Below are positions 34,710-44,379 of a DNA stretch of 47,616 nucleotides, piece after piece (the stretch's first letter is position 1; every line of letters begins with the position of its first letter). Both the position numbers and the translations under genes were made by a program. The notes below the pieces were generated by a model that saw only the letters and a list, made by a program, of their open reading frames with translations, was not told the DNA's origin and did no database searches. The stretch covers positions 1 through 47,616 of the forward strand of contig JAOOLD010000011.1 of assembly GCA_028408365.1 (NCBI GenBank). Direction: 5' to 3'. The DNA is from Bacteroidota bacterium. Its GTDB lineage: Bacteria; Bacteroidota; Bacteroidia; Flavobacteriales; BACL11.

Positions 34710-35500
34710 ATAGCAACTTTTCCTTTTATGTGAGGATGAGGATTATAATCTACTAAATCAAAATCATCAAATTTAAAATCAAAAATATTTTTAATATTAG
34801 GATTTATCATCATTTTAGCTAAAGTTTTTGGCTCTCTTGTAAGTTGAGTTTTAACTTGTTCAAAGTGATTTTTGTATATATGAGCATCTCCTAATGTATG
34901 AACAAAATCACCATATTGTAAATTACAAACTTGAGCTATCATCATTGTTAGTAGTGAATACGATGCAATATTAAATGGAACCCCTAAAAAAATATCAGCA
35001 CTTCTTTGATAGAGCTGACAAGATAATTTATTTTCATTCACATAGAATTGAAAAAAAGCATGGCATGGTGGCAAAGCCATATTTTTTATATCGCCGACAT
35101 TCCATGCACTAACAATTAATCTTCTGCTATTTGGATTTGATTTAATATCATTAATAACTTGTGAAATTTGATCAATATGATTACCATCTGGAGACGGCCA
35201 ACTTCTCCACTGATAGCCGTAAATGCTACCTAGATTACCATCATCATCAGCCCACTCGTCCCAAATACGTACACCATTATCATTTAAATATTTTGTGTTT
35301 GTATCTCCGGCTAAAAACCATAATAGTTCGTGTATTATTGATTTTAAATGTAGCTTTTTAGTTGTGACACATGGAAAACCTCTAGATAAATCGAATCTCA
35401 TTTGATGTCCAAAAATACTTTTTGTGCCAGTACCCGTTCGATCATTTTTCACGGAACCTTCTTTCATCACCCTATCGATTAAGTTAAGATATTGTTTCAT
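34706..35500 (-). CDS. thyA: Thymidylate synthase ThyA
   Basis: Converts dUMP and methylene-tetrahydrofolate to dTMP and dihydrofolate. The 264 residues match the short E. coli-type enzyme: [38 protein letters not shown], the nucleophile Cys in [10 protein letters not shown], the phosphate-binding [20 protein letters not shown] (20 residues) and the ending [13 protein letters not shown]. It begins three bases after the nucleoside transporter gene ends. Because thyA and folA occur together, no thyX is needed. Confidence 0.98.
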   Translation of the reverse strand: MKQYLNLIDRVMKEGSVKNDRTGTGTKSIFGHQMRFDLSRGFPCVTTKKLHLKSIIHELLWFLAGDTNTKYLNDNGVRIWDEWADDDGNLGSIYGYQWRSWPSPDGNHIDQISQVINDIKSNPNSRRLIVSAWNVGDIKNMALPPCHAFFQFYVNENKLSCQLYQRSADIFLGVPFNIASYSLLTMMIAQVCNLQYGDFVHTLGDAHIYKNHFEQVKTQLTREPKTLAKMMINPNIKNIFDFKFDDFDLVDYNPHPHIKGKVAI

Positions 35501-35503
35501 AGT

Positions 35504-37159
35504 TTAGATTATTATTCCAACGATAGTTGCTGTAAATAAACATGCAGCAGTTCCAGCAACTAAAGCTAAGATACCTAATTTTGATAAATCTTTGGTTCTT
35601 GTTGGTGCAATTGCTCCAATTCCACCTATTTGAATGCCTATTGATGCAAAATTTGCAAAACCACAAAGAATATAAGTTGCTATAATCAGAGATTTTTGCT
35701 CAAAAAACATGTTAGATTCTTTGAGATCAGCCAAAGTTATGTATGCTACAAATTCATTTAATATTGTTTTTTCACCAAGTAATTGACCTACTAATAAAAT
35801 ATCTTCGTAACAAACACCAATAAGCCAAGAAAGTGGAGCAAATAAATATCCAAATAGAAATTCCATTGACAAGCTAGAGTAATTTCCGTTAGTAATATTT
35901 TCAATTAATTCATTAGCACCAGTTAAATTTCCAAAAAAATCAGAAAGAAAATAATTTATCATGCTTATAAAAGCAACAAAAACTAACAACATTGCACCTA
36001 CATTAACAGCGAGACTAATTCCCTGTTTAGTTCCAATACTTATTGCTTCTAAAACATTTGTGCCTAAATCTTCATTGTTGATTTCTAATCCTTGATTAAT
36101 TTCTTTAGTTTCGGGAATTAATATCTTAGACGCGACTATCGCTGCTGGAGCTGACATAACTGAGGCTGCGATAAGATGCTTTGCAAAAAATATTTGAGAA
36201 TCAATGTCTGATCCACCAAGAAATCCAATGTAAGCAGCCAACACTCCTCCTGCAATAGTTGCCATTCCTCCACTCATTAAGCACAAAAGTTCTGATGTGG
36301 TCATATTCTTAATGTATGGTTTAACCAATAATGGAGACTCTGTTTGTCCTAAAAAAATATTTCCTACTGCAGCTAAACTTTCTGAGCCAGATAAGTTGAA
36401 AAATTTTTTCATCCATTTTGCGAAAAATAAAACAACTTTTTGCAAAATCCCATAGTAAAATAAAACACTTGTTAGTGATGAGAAAAATATAATTGTAGGT
36501 AATACTTGAAATGCAAAAATATATCCAAATGATTCTGTGTCCGAAATTAAACTGCCAAATAAAAACAACGAACCTTGTTCAGTAAAATTCAAGATAACAA
36601 CAAAAGTCTTACTTACATATTCAAAAATATTCATTATCACTGGAACCTTCAGTATACAGATAGCAAAAAGTATTTGAATTATTATGCCCTTAAAAACTAA
36701 TCCCCATTTTACTGAACCTTTGTTTCTACTAAAGGCAAATAATAAAAGTACAAGACTTGCTAGTCCTAAAATTCCCCTGAAAATATCATTTATCCAATTT
36801 TTTTGAATTTTTTTGAATTCAAATATTATGTCATTTTCATTTAATATCATTCTATCTTTTTGAATAGAAAGTTTATAAATTCTAGTGGTATCTTTTGGAC
36901 TTGTGTAATTTAGTACTAAAATATCGTTCTCAATAGTAAAGTTTCCTTTTGCTTCTAAGTCCAAAGAATCAATTTTGTATTCAAACGAATTATCTAAATT
37001 AATTTTTAAAAAATCTTTTGGTCCAATAGGCTTTAAATTTTCGTTTTTATTAGATTTTTCATTAAATATGGCTTCAAATGACCATATACCAAATATGTTT
37101 TCCTCTGCAGAACTTTTTGTGAAGCTAAGAGCAAATACAAGAAAAAAACAGAATCTCAT
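35504..37159 (-). CDS. Concentrative nucleoside transporter (CNT/NupC family) with a fused periplasmic domain
   Basis: A 551-residue Na+- or H+-coupled nucleoside importer. The first 18 residues are a signal-like leader. About 110 residues of beta-rich, lipocalin-like sequence follow (IFGIWSFEAIF to IIFEFKKI), then the membrane part from about residue 130. The CNT core has GNIFLGQTESPLLVKPYIK (19 residues), MSGGMATIAGGVLAAYIG and the family motif NEFVAYITLADLKE. The normal CNT is about 400 residues, so the N-terminal domain is the extra part. Located between a nuclease and thyA, it probably supplies nucleosides for salvage. Confidence 0.92.
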   Translation of the reverse strand: MRFCFFLVFALSFTKSSAEENIFGIWSFEAIFNEKSNKNENLKPIGPKDFLKINLDNSFEYKIDSLDLEAKGNFTIENDILVLNYTSPKDTTRIYKLSIQKDRMILNENDIIFEFKKIQKNWINDIFRGILGLASLVLLLFAFSRNKGSVKWGLVFKGIIIQILFAICILKVPVIMNIFEYVSKTFVVILNFTEQGSLFLFGSLISDTESFGYIFAFQVLPTIIFFSSLTSVLFYYGILQKVVLFFAKWMKKFFNLSGSESLAAVGNIFLGQTESPLLVKPYIKNMTTSELLCLMSGGMATIAGGVLAAYIGFLGGSDIDSQIFFAKHLIAASVMSAPAAIVASKILIPETKEINQGLEINNEDLGTNVLEAISIGTKQGISLAVNVGAMLLVFVAFISMINYFLSDFFGNLTGANELIENITNGNYSSLSMEFLFGYLFAPLSWLIGVCYEDILLVGQLLGEKTILNEFVAYITLADLKESNMFFEQKSLIIATYILCGFANFASIGIQIGGIGAIAPTRTKDLSKLGILALVAGTAACLFTATIVGIII

Positions 37160-37161
37160 TT

Positions 37162-37758
37162 TTAATTATTACCTCTTTTGTTGATTTCATCTCTTATTTT
37201 AGACGCTTTTTCATAATTTTCTGATTCAATCGCTTTTTTAAGTAATTTTTTTAGTTCTGAAAGTTTCATTTCGCCATAAGTCTTCTCCTGTTTCTTCTGA
37301 ACGATCTTTTCAGTGGTTTTTTGATTTTCAAATTTCTTATTCTTTCTAACAAGCACACCAGCTTTGTCAAGTATTTTTTCGTAAGTAAAAATTGGACAAG
37401 AAAACCTTAATGCTAATGCAATTGCGTCTGAGGTTCTTGCATCAATTTCTATTTCACCGTGTGTTTGACTTTTACAGTAAAAACTAGAGTGAAAAATTCC
37501 ATCTTTTAGACTATGTATAATTATTTTGGTGACAGTGATGTCATGCTCTTTTGTCATAACCTTAAAGAGATCATGAGTGAGAGGTCGTTCATTTTCTTCA
37601 GTTCCGTCAAGAGCTATTGCAATTGACCTTGCCTCACACCAGCCAATAACAACTGGCAATTGTCGAGAACCTCTCAATTCTTTTAATAGAAGAACATAAG
37701 CATTGTTTTGTGTATCACTTGCTCTTATAGCTACTATATCAAGCTGAATGATTTCCAA
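37162..37758 (-). CDS. Bifunctional nuclease family protein (BFN/DUF151) with UVR domain
   Basis: A 198-residue protein. The BFN domain spans about residues 1-135 (LLKELRGSRQLPVVIGWCEA, ARTSDAIALALRFSCPIF). A charged linker follows, then a C-terminal UvrB/UvrC-type motif, LKKAIESENYEKASKIRDEI (20 residues). Some members degrade DNA and RNA, and many are found in Bacteroidota with this same tail. It lies two bases after etfA and two bases before the nucleoside transporter, which fits recycling of nucleic acids. Confidence 0.92.
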   Translation of the reverse strand: MEIIQLDIVAIRASDTQNNAYVLLLKELRGSRQLPVVIGWCEARSIAIALDGTEENERPLTHDLFKVMTKEHDITVTKIIIHSLKDGIFHSSFYCKSQTHGEIEIDARTSDAIALALRFSCPIFTYEKILDKAGVLVRKNKKFENQKTTEKIVQKKQEKTYGEMKLSELKKLLKKAIESENYEKASKIRDEINKRGNN

Positions 37759-37760
37759 AG

Positions 37761-38714
37761 CTAATTTTTAATATTTTTAATTTCTTCAATCAATTTTGGA
37801 ACTACATTAAAGGCATCTCCAACGATTCCATAATGAGCAGCTTTAAAAAATGAGGCTTCAGGATCTGTGTTTATTGCGACCATAACTTTTGAAGAATTAA
37901 CGCCAGCTAAGTGTTGTATTGCTCCTGAAATTCCTATTGCAAAATAAAGATTTGGAGCAACTGTTTTACCAGTTTGTCCTACATGTTCGCTGTGAGGTCT
38001 CCACCCAATATCTGAGACAGGTTTTGAGCATGCTGTTGCAGCATTTAGACAATTTGCTAACTCTTCAATAAGCTCCCAATTTTCAGGCCCTTTCATTCCT
38101 CTGCCAGCAGAAACAACTATATCTGCTTCAGATAGATTTACTTTGCCAGAACTTTTTTCAATGTTAATTATTTCAATTTCACTTTTACTTTCAGCTGTAA
38201 ATTCTGATGACTGCAGATTAGATGAGAATTCTTTGACCCCATACGAATTTGGGTGTAACATAATTATATTTTTTTCTGAACTGGACTTTGCAATTTCAAA
38301 AGCTTTACTGGAAAATACTTTTTTCTTTAGCTTTAGTGGATTAAGAGATGAGGGTAATTCAACAACATTTGTAAAAATTGATGAGTTTAACTTAGCTGAA
38401 AGACGAGGAGCAAACATCTTAGAGGAATAAGTTGATGAGAAAATAAATAACTTGATATCATGTTGAATTGTTAAATCAGAAATCAATTTTGACATTGAAA
38501 TACTATCTACTTTGTCAATGGGATTAGTAGTAAATACCGTTGAACTACCATACTTAGAAAGTTTATTAAGTTCCTCTTGAGAAACATTGTTGAAGCAAAG
38601 TGTAATGAGTTCATAATTGTTTTGTTCTGCTAATTCTCTTGAGTATGATATTGCTTCAAAAGAACTTTTTTTAAAAATTCCGTCCCAATTTTCTGCGAAT
38701 ACTAATATTTTCAT
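37761..38714 (-). CDS. etfA: Electron transfer flavoprotein alpha subunit
   Basis: Carries electrons from acyl-CoA dehydrogenases and related enzymes to the quinone pool as a heterodimer with EtfB; it binds FAD. The 317 residues have the normal length. The FAD domain (about 190-317) shows GRGMKGPENWELIEELA, CSKPVSDIGW, HVGQTGKTVAPNLYFAIGIS (20 residues) and AINTDPEASFFKAAHYGIVGD. The N-terminal AMP-like domain is variable as usual. It overlaps etfB by one base. Confidence 0.97.
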   Translation of the reverse strand: MKILVFAENWDGIFKKSSFEAISYSRELAEQNNYELITLCFNNVSQEELNKLSKYGSSTVFTTNPIDKVDSISMSKLISDLTIQHDIKLFIFSSTYSSKMFAPRLSAKLNSSIFTNVVELPSSLNPLKLKKKVFSSKAFEIAKSSSEKNIIMLHPNSYGVKEFSSNLQSSEFTAESKSEIEIINIEKSSGKVNLSEADIVVSAGRGMKGPENWELIEELANCLNAATACSKPVSDIGWRPHSEHVGQTGKTVAPNLYFAIGISGAIQHLAGVNSSKVMVAINTDPEASFFKAAHYGIVGDAFNVVPKLIEEIKNIKN

Positions 38715-39457
38715 TATATGACTTTTTCTTTTTCATTTAAAATTTTGACTAACTCAGCTACATTTTCTTTATCTATAAAAACGCATTCTTTGTTCTCAGA
38801 AGGCTTGCTAAACTCAATTGATTGAATAAAATCAAAGTTTTCGGATTCTAAAACATTTAGTGGTTTTGTTCTTGCTTGCATTATACCTCTCATGTTGGGG
38901 ATTTTTAGATCTTTTTCTTCTACAAGTCCTTTCTGCCCAGCGATAATAACAGGAGATTTTATTTTAACCTTTTCTGTACCTCCTTCCATTTCTCTTTCAA
39001 TGATGAATGAGTCATCAGAAATTTCTAGACCAACACAAGCATTTACAAACTGCATTCCAATGTTTTCTGCTATAATTCCATGAACAACACCACCATTATA
39101 GTCAGCAGATTCTTTCCCCATAATTATGAGATCAAACTTATTTTCTGCTAAGTAAGATGAGAGATTTTTTGCAACACAGATACTGTCTTTAGCTTTATTA
39201 TCAATTCTAACCGCTGAATCAGCTCCAATTGCAAGAGCTTTTCTAAGTACTGGTTCAATTGATGATTCTCCTACAGATATTACTGTTACTTCAGCTTGAT
39301 TTTGTTCTTTTATAAAAATGGCCTTTGTTAAGCCAAATTCGTCATTTGGATTAATAATGAATTGAATACCATCTTTATTAAACTCAGTGTTATTTTCAGT
39401 AAAATTTATTTTTGATGTTGTGTCAGGCACACAGCTTATGCATACTGCTATTTTCAT
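38714..39457 (-). CDS. etfB: Electron transfer flavoprotein beta subunit
   Basis: Partner of EtfA; binds AMP and contacts the dehydrogenases. The 247 residues show the opening AVCISCVPDTTSKI, INPNDEFGLTKAI, ADSAVRID, and the signature GKESADYNGGVVHGIIAENIG (split across residues 112-132). The gene leads an eight-gene operon, etfB to the terminal lipoprotein. A TAAATTTG element (complement of 39474-39481) about 17 bases upstream of the ATG could be the -7 box. The divergent gene is hppA. Confidence 0.97.
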   Translation of the reverse strand: MKIAVCISCVPDTTSKINFTENNTEFNKDGIQFIINPNDEFGLTKAIFIKEQNQAEVTVISVGESSIEPVLRKALAIGADSAVRIDNKAKDSICVAKNLSSYLAENKFDLIIMGKESADYNGGVVHGIIAENIGMQFVNACVGLEISDDSFIIEREMEGGTEKVKIKSPVIIAGQKGLVEEKDLKIPNMRGIMQARTKPLNVLESENFDFIQSIEFSKPSENKECVFIDKENVAELVKILNEKEKVI

Positions 39458-39473
39458 TATTGAATAGTTTTAA

Positions 39474-39481
39474 CAAATTTA
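39474..39481 (-). promoter_or_regulatory. -7 element for etfB operon
   Basis: TAAATTTG on the minus strand matches TAnnTTTG. No TTG was found at the normal distance, so support is partial. A 12-base palindrome TTAACGCGTTAA (39487-39498) lies just upstream, where an operator could sit. Confidence 0.45.
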
Positions 39482-39543
39482 ACAAATTAACGCGTTAAAA
39501 ATAATATAAAATTGCCCTTAATGCTTTATTAATCAAAAAGTCC

Positions 39544-39551
39544 TATTTTTG
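39544..39551 (+). promoter_or_regulatory. -7 element for hppA
   Basis: TATTTTTG matches TAnnTTTG and lies 21 bases upstream of the ATG at 39573. The TTG upstream (39512-39514) is 29 bases away, too far for a good -33 box. The element overlaps an in-frame TTG at 39549, which is therefore unlikely to be a start codon. Confidence 0.5.
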
Positions 39552-39572
39552 CGAAAATTTAAAAAATATACC

Positions 39573-42005
39573 ATGGAATTAATAATTAATTTTTTACCAG
39601 CTTTTGGTTTAGTTGCACTTGTTTTTGTTTTTTGGAAAAACTCTTGGGTTTCTAAGCAGCCCGTCGGAGATGAAAAAATGTCAAATATTGCAAACAACAT
39701 AGCTGAGGGAGCAATGTCATTTTTAAAAGCAGAATACAAAATTTTATCAGTTTTTGTTGTTGCTGTTTCTATATTATTAGTTTTTAAAGGAAATTCTGAA
39801 GAGGGATCTAATGCAATGGTAGCAGTTTCTTTTGTAGTTGGAGCAATTTGTTCTGCACTAGCTGGATTTATTGGAATGAAAGTTGCGACAAAAGCTAATG
39901 TGAGAACTACCAATGCTGCAAGAAGCTCATTAGCTAAAGCCCTTGAAGTTGCATTTGCTGGAGGCTCTGTTATGGGCCTAGGTGTTGTAGGTCTAGGTGT
40001 TCTTGGCTTAAGCAGCTTATTCATGATATATAGTAGAATGGAATGGGGAACAAACATCGAAATGGTATTAAATGTTTTATCAGGTTTTTCACTAGGAGCA
40101 TCATCAATAGCACTTTTTGCTAGAGTTGGAGGCGGTATATATACTAAAGCTGCTGATGTTGGGGCAGACCTTGTTGGTAAAGTTGAAGCAGGAATTCCTG
40201 AGGACCACCCACTTAATCCAGCTACAATTGCTGATAATGTAGGTGATAATGTAGGAGATGTGGCTGGAATGGGAGCCGATCTATTTGAGTCTTATGTTGG
40301 CTCAATTATTGGTACTATGGTGTTGGGAGCAGTTTTTGTTAATTTACCTGAGTTTTCAAGTTCTTACAATGGTCTTGGAGCAGTTTACCTGCCAATGGCT
40401 TTGGCTGCTGTTGGTATTTTGATGTCAATTTTAGGTACATTTTTTGTGAAAGTTAAGGAGGGAGGATCACCACACAAAGCTCTGAATATTGGAGAATTTG
40501 GATCTGCAGGACTCATGCTAGTAGCATCTTACTTTTTAATTCAAGGATTATTACCTGAAACTTGGAGTGAAGGAGGTCAAAGTTATTCCTCAATAGGCGT
40601 ATTTTGGGCTACTATTTCTGGACTAATTGCAGGTCTTCTAGTAGGAAAGATAACAGAATATTATACTGGAACAGGAACAAAGCCAGTCTCATCTATTGTT
40701 AAACAATCAGAAACGGGTTCAGCAACAAACATAATTGCGGGACTAGGAGTTGGAATGATGTCTACGGCATTACCCATAATAGTTATAGCAACTGCTATTA
40801 TCGTATCACACAACTTTGCTGGCTTGTACGGAATTGCTATAGCAGCCGTAGGTATGTTAGCTAATACTGGCATACAATTAGCAGTTGATGCATATGGACC
40901 AATTTCGGACAATGCAGGAGGAATCGCCGAAATGTCTGAGCTTCCAGCTGAGGTAAGAGAAAGAACAGACAAGCTTGATGCAGTAGGTAATACAACAGCT
41001 GCAATAGGTAAAGGTTTTGCGATAGCTTCTGCGGCTTTGACTGCGTTGGCTCTTTTTGCTGCGTTTATGAAAACAGCTGGTGTTGAAACAATTGATGTAT
41101 CTAAGCCTGTTATCATGGCCGGTTTACTTATTGGAGGTATGCTTCCTTTTGTCTTTTCAGCTCTTTCTATGAACGCTGTTGGTAGAGCAGCCATGTCAAT
41201 GATTGAAGAAGTTAGAAGACAGTTCAAAGATATACCAGCTTTAAAAGCTGCTCTAGAAGTAATGAAAAAAAATAACTCAGATATGTCACAAGCAAGTGCA
41301 GCTGATAAGAAAATTTTTGATGCTGCAATTGGAGTTGCTGAGTATGATAAATGTGTTGAAATTTCAACTCAAGCGTCAATTAAGGAAATGGTTACGCCAG
41401 GACTATTAGCGATAATAGTTCCTGTTTTAATAGGTTTTTTTGGTGGTGCAGAAATGCTTGGTGGTTTGTTAGCAGGAGTTACAACATGTGGAGTGTTAAT
41501 GGCAATTTTTCAATCAAATTCTGGTGGAGCATGGGATAATGCTAAAAAAATGATAGAGGAGCAGGGCAAAAAAGGTACAGAAGCTCACAAGGCAGCTGTT
41601 GTTGGAGATACTGTTGGTGATCCATTTAAGGATACCTCAGGACCATCATTAAATATTTTACTAAAGCTGATGTCAGTTGTTGCGCTTGTAATAGCTCCTT
41701 CAATTTCAATGAAAACCACATCAACCGTTAGCGAAACTGAGCCAGTAAATAATCTTTTTGTTGATGATATGAATACTACATATGATTTTGAAACTGTATC
41801 ATCAGATTTCCTTATTAATAATCAATCAAACTTTGAAATGTATGATGTAAAATTTGTTTCACTTTCAAACGAACTCACTTTTGCTAACTTAGTCAATAAT
41901 GATAATTCAAAAATTATCAATGATTTTACTAGCCTTTTTTCAAAAAATGAACTTACTTTCACTTCAAATCCTACGTCAAAATCCTCTGAAAAAAAAATTT
42001 ATTGA
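39573..42005 (+). CDS. hppA: Membrane-bound pyrophosphatase, K+-dependent, probably Na+-pumping
   Basis: Couples pyrophosphate hydrolysis to ion export across the inner membrane. From the ATG at 39573 ([12 protein letters not shown]) it has 810 residues and about 16 helices. Catalytic motifs are [38 protein letters not shown] (19 residues), DNAGGIAEM and GGAWDNAKK, with the closing [26 protein letters not shown] has Ala rather than Lys at the key site, a mark of K+-dependent enzymes. The Glu in ADLFESY fits the Na+-translocating group, although ion specificity is an inference. The last ~100 residues, after the final helix ([10 protein letters not shown]), are polar, Ser/Asn/Asp-rich and unrelated to the core. 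Confidence 0.95.
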   Translation: MELIINFLPAFGLVALVFVFWKNSWVSKQPVGDEKMSNIANNIAEGAMSFLKAEYKILSVFVVAVSILLVFKGNSEEGSNAMVAVSFVVGAICSALAGFIGMKVATKANVRTTNAARSSLAKALEVAFAGGSVMGLGVVGLGVLGLSSLFMIYSRMEWGTNIEMVLNVLSGFSLGASSIALFARVGGGIYTKAADVGADLVGKVEAGIPEDHPLNPATIADNVGDNVGDVAGMGADLFESYVGSIIGTMVLGAVFVNLPEFSSSYNGLGAVYLPMALAAVGILMSILGTFFVKVKEGGSPHKALNIGEFGSAGLMLVASYFLIQGLLPETWSEGGQSYSSIGVFWATISGLIAGLLVGKITEYYTGTGTKPVSSIVKQSETGSATNIIAGLGVGMMSTALPIIVIATAIIVSHNFAGLYGIAIAAVGMLANTGIQLAVDAYGPISDNAGGIAEMSELPAEVRERTDKLDAVGNTTAAIGKGFAIASAALTALALFAAFMKTAGVETIDVSKPVIMAGLLIGGMLPFVFSALSMNAVGRAAMSMIEEVRRQFKDIPALKAALEVMKKNNSDMSQASAADKKIFDAAIGVAEYDKCVEISTQASIKEMVTPGLLAIIVPVLIGFFGGAEMLGGLLAGVTTCGVLMAIFQSNSGGAWDNAKKMIEEQGKKGTEAHKAAVVGDTVGDPFKDTSGPSLNILLKLMSVVALVIAPSISMKTTSTVSETEPVNNLFVDDMNTTYDFETVSSDFLINNQSNFEMYDVKFVSLSNELTFANLVNNDNSKIINDFTSLFSKNELTFTSNPTSKSSEKKIY

Positions 42006-42177
42006 AGTGAAATTAGTGTGAATTTAACTATTTCAAATTTAGATTGAATCGGTGTTAAATTTTTTGAAATGAAGTAGACGATTTTTTTAAGAGTTAATTG
42101 TTATTAGTTTTCCAAAAAATGAACTCCTTACAATTATGTTATCTCTTAATATAAGAATCAATGGGAAAAGCTAGTAA

Positions 42178-42792
42178 TTAGAATAATCCGTTAATTTCCG
42201 CGTCAATTTTTTCAATGATGTCACCAAAGTCCTCTTCGTTTTCAGAAAAGTTAATATCGTCTACATCTATAATTAACAGATTTCCTTTGCTGTACTGGGT
42301 AATCCATGCTTCATATCTTTCGTTTAATCTTGTAAGATAATCAAGTCTGATACTGTTTTCATATTCTCTTCCTCTTTTTTGTATTTGTTCAACAAGCGTT
42401 GAAACAGATGATCTTAAATAGATTAATAAATCAGGTCCTTTAACGAACTCGTCCATGAGATTAAAAATTTCTTGATAATTGTTAAAGTCTCTAGTACTCA
42501 TTAAGCCCATTGTATGTAGATTAGGGGCAAATATATGGGCATCTTCATAAATAGTTCTATCTTGTATATGAGTTTTCTTACTATTTTTTATATCTATTAC
42601 TTGGCGAAATCTGCTATTAAGAAAATAAACCTGTAGATTGAAGGACCAGCGTTGCATGTCCTTATAAAAATCGTTCAAGTAAGGATTGTTTTCTACATCC
42701 TCATAGTTTGCTATCCATTTGTAATGCTCTGAAAGTTTTTTTGTTAAAGTTGTTTTGCCTGAGCCTATGTTTCCTGAAATTGCTAAGTGCAT
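42178..42792 (-). CDS. Deoxynucleoside kinase
   Basis: A 204-residue salvage kinase of the deoxyguanosine/deoxyadenosine kinase (dNK) type. The P-loop is GNIGSGKTT (residues 6-14). WSFNLQVYFLNSRF is the substrate-binding helix, DRTIYEDAHIF holds the ERS/DRS motif, and the lid is RGREYENSIRLDYL. A promoter-like TTG-N19-TATTTTCG (one mismatch) lies upstream at 42805-42834 on the minus strand. The upstream GH3 gene is 51 bases away. A second, incomplete kinase starts at 47441. Confidence 0.93.
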   Translation of the reverse strand: MHLAISGNIGSGKTTLTKKLSEHYKWIANYEDVENNPYLNDFYKDMQRWSFNLQVYFLNSRFRQVIDIKNSKKTHIQDRTIYEDAHIFAPNLHTMGLMSTRDFNNYQEIFNLMDEFVKGPDLLIYLRSSVSTLVEQIQKRGREYENSIRLDYLTRLNERYEAWITQYSKGNLLIIDVDDINFSENEEDFGDIIEKIDAEINGLF

Positions 42793-42843
42793 ATTTTTTT
42801 TCTTCGAAAATAAAAAACATAATTAATTATTCAATAATTGAGA

Positions 42844-44346
42844 CTAAATATTTAGTAGTTCTTTTATTAATTTATCATCGTTTCTAAGTCTTGGTATCTT
42901 ATGTTGACCGCCTAATTTATTATTCTTTTTTAGCCATTTGTAGAAAGTTCCTTTTTTAAGTGATATAATTTTAAGGTTTTTAAGTACAAGGTTTTTAAAT
43001 CTTTTAGCATTGTAATCATTATTAAGCTGTCTGAGGCTAGTATCTAAGGCCTTTTCAAATTCTAAAGTGTTAGTGTTTTTATTTTCAAATTCAATGAGCC
43101 AGAGGTGTTGTCCAGTTCCGTTCTGTAGAAATTTTGGCCCGGCAGTGTAATTATTAATCTTACAATTAAGAATCTCACATGTTTCTGCAATACCTCTTTC
43201 TGCATTATCCACTACTAGTTCTTCTCCAAACGAATTAATGTACGATTTGATTCGTCCACTAATTTTAATTTTGAACGGACTTGTATTAGTAAAGATTACA
43301 GTGTCGCCAATTAAATATCTCCAAAGCCCAGAATTTGTTGAAATTATAATAGCATATTCAATATTTTTCTCAACTTCCCAAAGCGGAATAGCACTATATC
43401 TTTCATTTATAAAATCTGACTTCTTTATGAATTCGTAGAAAATACCATAATCTAGCATAAGTAACAAATCTTCTTTTTCAAAATCATTTTTAATTCCAAA
43501 AAACCCTTCAGATGCATTGTAGATTTCTAAATAATTCAATTTAGATGATGGATATAAATCATAAAATTGTTTTTTATATGGTGAAAAACTTATTCCACCA
43601 TGCATGAAGAGTTCAAGATTTGGCCAAATCTCAGTTAAATCATTAACGCCACTCATTTCTTTTATTTTTTTTAACAATACCAACATCCATGATGGCACTC
43701 CGGTAAGATTAGTGATATTTTCTCGAACTGCATTATCCGCTATTTTCTTCAGCTTATCCTCCCAATCATCAATTAATAATGTTTCAACGTCAGTTGAGCT
43801 ATGTATGCTCACCCAAAATGGTAAATTTTCAAGAAGAATTGCAGATAAATCTCCCTCCACAAAATCATTTTTAACATTTTGACTACCTCCTAGCATTATT
43901 CCTTTACCATTAAACACATTAGTTGAAGAAAAGTTATTACAGTACATTGAAAGCATGTCCTTGCCTGCATTCAAATGGCAGTCCATAATTGAAGCCTTCG
44001 TCATTGGAATATATTTTCTATTTGAGTTTGTAGTTCCTGAAGAAATAGCGTACCATTTAATTTTACCTGGCCATAGAATATCTTTTTTCCCTTCTCTGGT
44101 CAGTTTAATGTACTTAAATATTTCTTCATATTTTCTTATCGGCACATGTTTTGAAAAATCAGAATAACTTTTTATTTTATTAAAATTATGTTCAATTCCA
44201 AAAAAAGTCCCCTTTGATTTATATATCAAAGAACTTAACACGTCTTCTTGAGTTTTTTTTGGATGTAAAATAAATTGATCAATTTGATAAATTCTTTTTT
44301 TAACAATCCAAGATAAAAGAGAATTTTTTATAGAAATATTAATCAA
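42844..44346 (-). CDS. GH3 auxin-responsive promoter family protein
   Basis: A 500-residue acyl-adenylate-forming enzyme of the GH3 family. In plants these conjugate amino acids to jasmonate or auxin; the bacterial substrate is not known. The ATP-binding loop is AISSGTTNSNRKYIPMT (about 104-120). Other family marks are the N-terminal FGIEHNF and KHVPIRKYE, the middle YNASEGFFGIK (about 269-279) and LWRYLIGDTVIF. It has no membrane segment. A -7-like TATTTTTG (complement of 44370-44377) lies about 24 bases upstream. It is divergent from the DUF2797 gene, an arrangement I recall from other Bacteroidota. Confidence 0.9.
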   Translation of the reverse strand: MINISIKNSLLSWIVKKRIYQIDQFILHPKKTQEDVLSSLIYKSKGTFFGIEHNFNKIKSYSDFSKHVPIRKYEEIFKYIKLTREGKKDILWPGKIKWYAISSGTTNSNRKYIPMTKASIMDCHLNAGKDMLSMYCNNFSSTNVFNGKGIMLGGSQNVKNDFVEGDLSAILLENLPFWVSIHSSTDVETLLIDDWEDKLKKIADNAVRENITNLTGVPSWMLVLLKKIKEMSGVNDLTEIWPNLELFMHGGISFSPYKKQFYDLYPSSKLNYLEIYNASEGFFGIKNDFEKEDLLLMLDYGIFYEFIKKSDFINERYSAIPLWEVEKNIEYAIIISTNSGLWRYLIGDTVIFTNTSPFKIKISGRIKSYINSFGEELVVDNAERGIAETCEILNCKINNYTAGPKFLQNGTGQHLWLIEFENKNTNTLEFEKALDTSLRQLNNDYNAKRFKNLVLKNLKIISLKKGTFYKWLKKNNKLGGQHKIPRLRNDDKLIKELLNI

Positions 44347-44369
44347 TTTTATATTTTTAGTTTAAAATA

Positions 44370-44377
44370 CAAAAATA
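44370..44377 (-). promoter_or_regulatory. -7 element for the GH3 gene
   Basis: TATTTTTG on the minus strand fits TAnnTTTG and lies 24 bases upstream of the GH3 ATG at 44346. There is no TTG at the usual distance, so support is partial. It sits in the 33-base gap shared with the divergent DUF2797 gene. Confidence 0.45.
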
Positions 44378-44379
44378 GT

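Noticed and set aside
39549-39572. TTG start for hppA (818 residues)
   Set aside because: It overlaps a TAnnTTTG element. The ATG at 39573 begins directly at the first membrane helix.
39533-40057. Long open frame antisense to hppA (174 codons)
   Set aside because: It is a shadow of the real gene, with a repetitive Ala/Thr/Pro composition and no leader or motif.
40661-41227. Second long antisense frame in hppA (188 codons)
   Set aside because: It mirrors the Ala/Gly-rich membrane core on the opposite strand and resembles no protein family.
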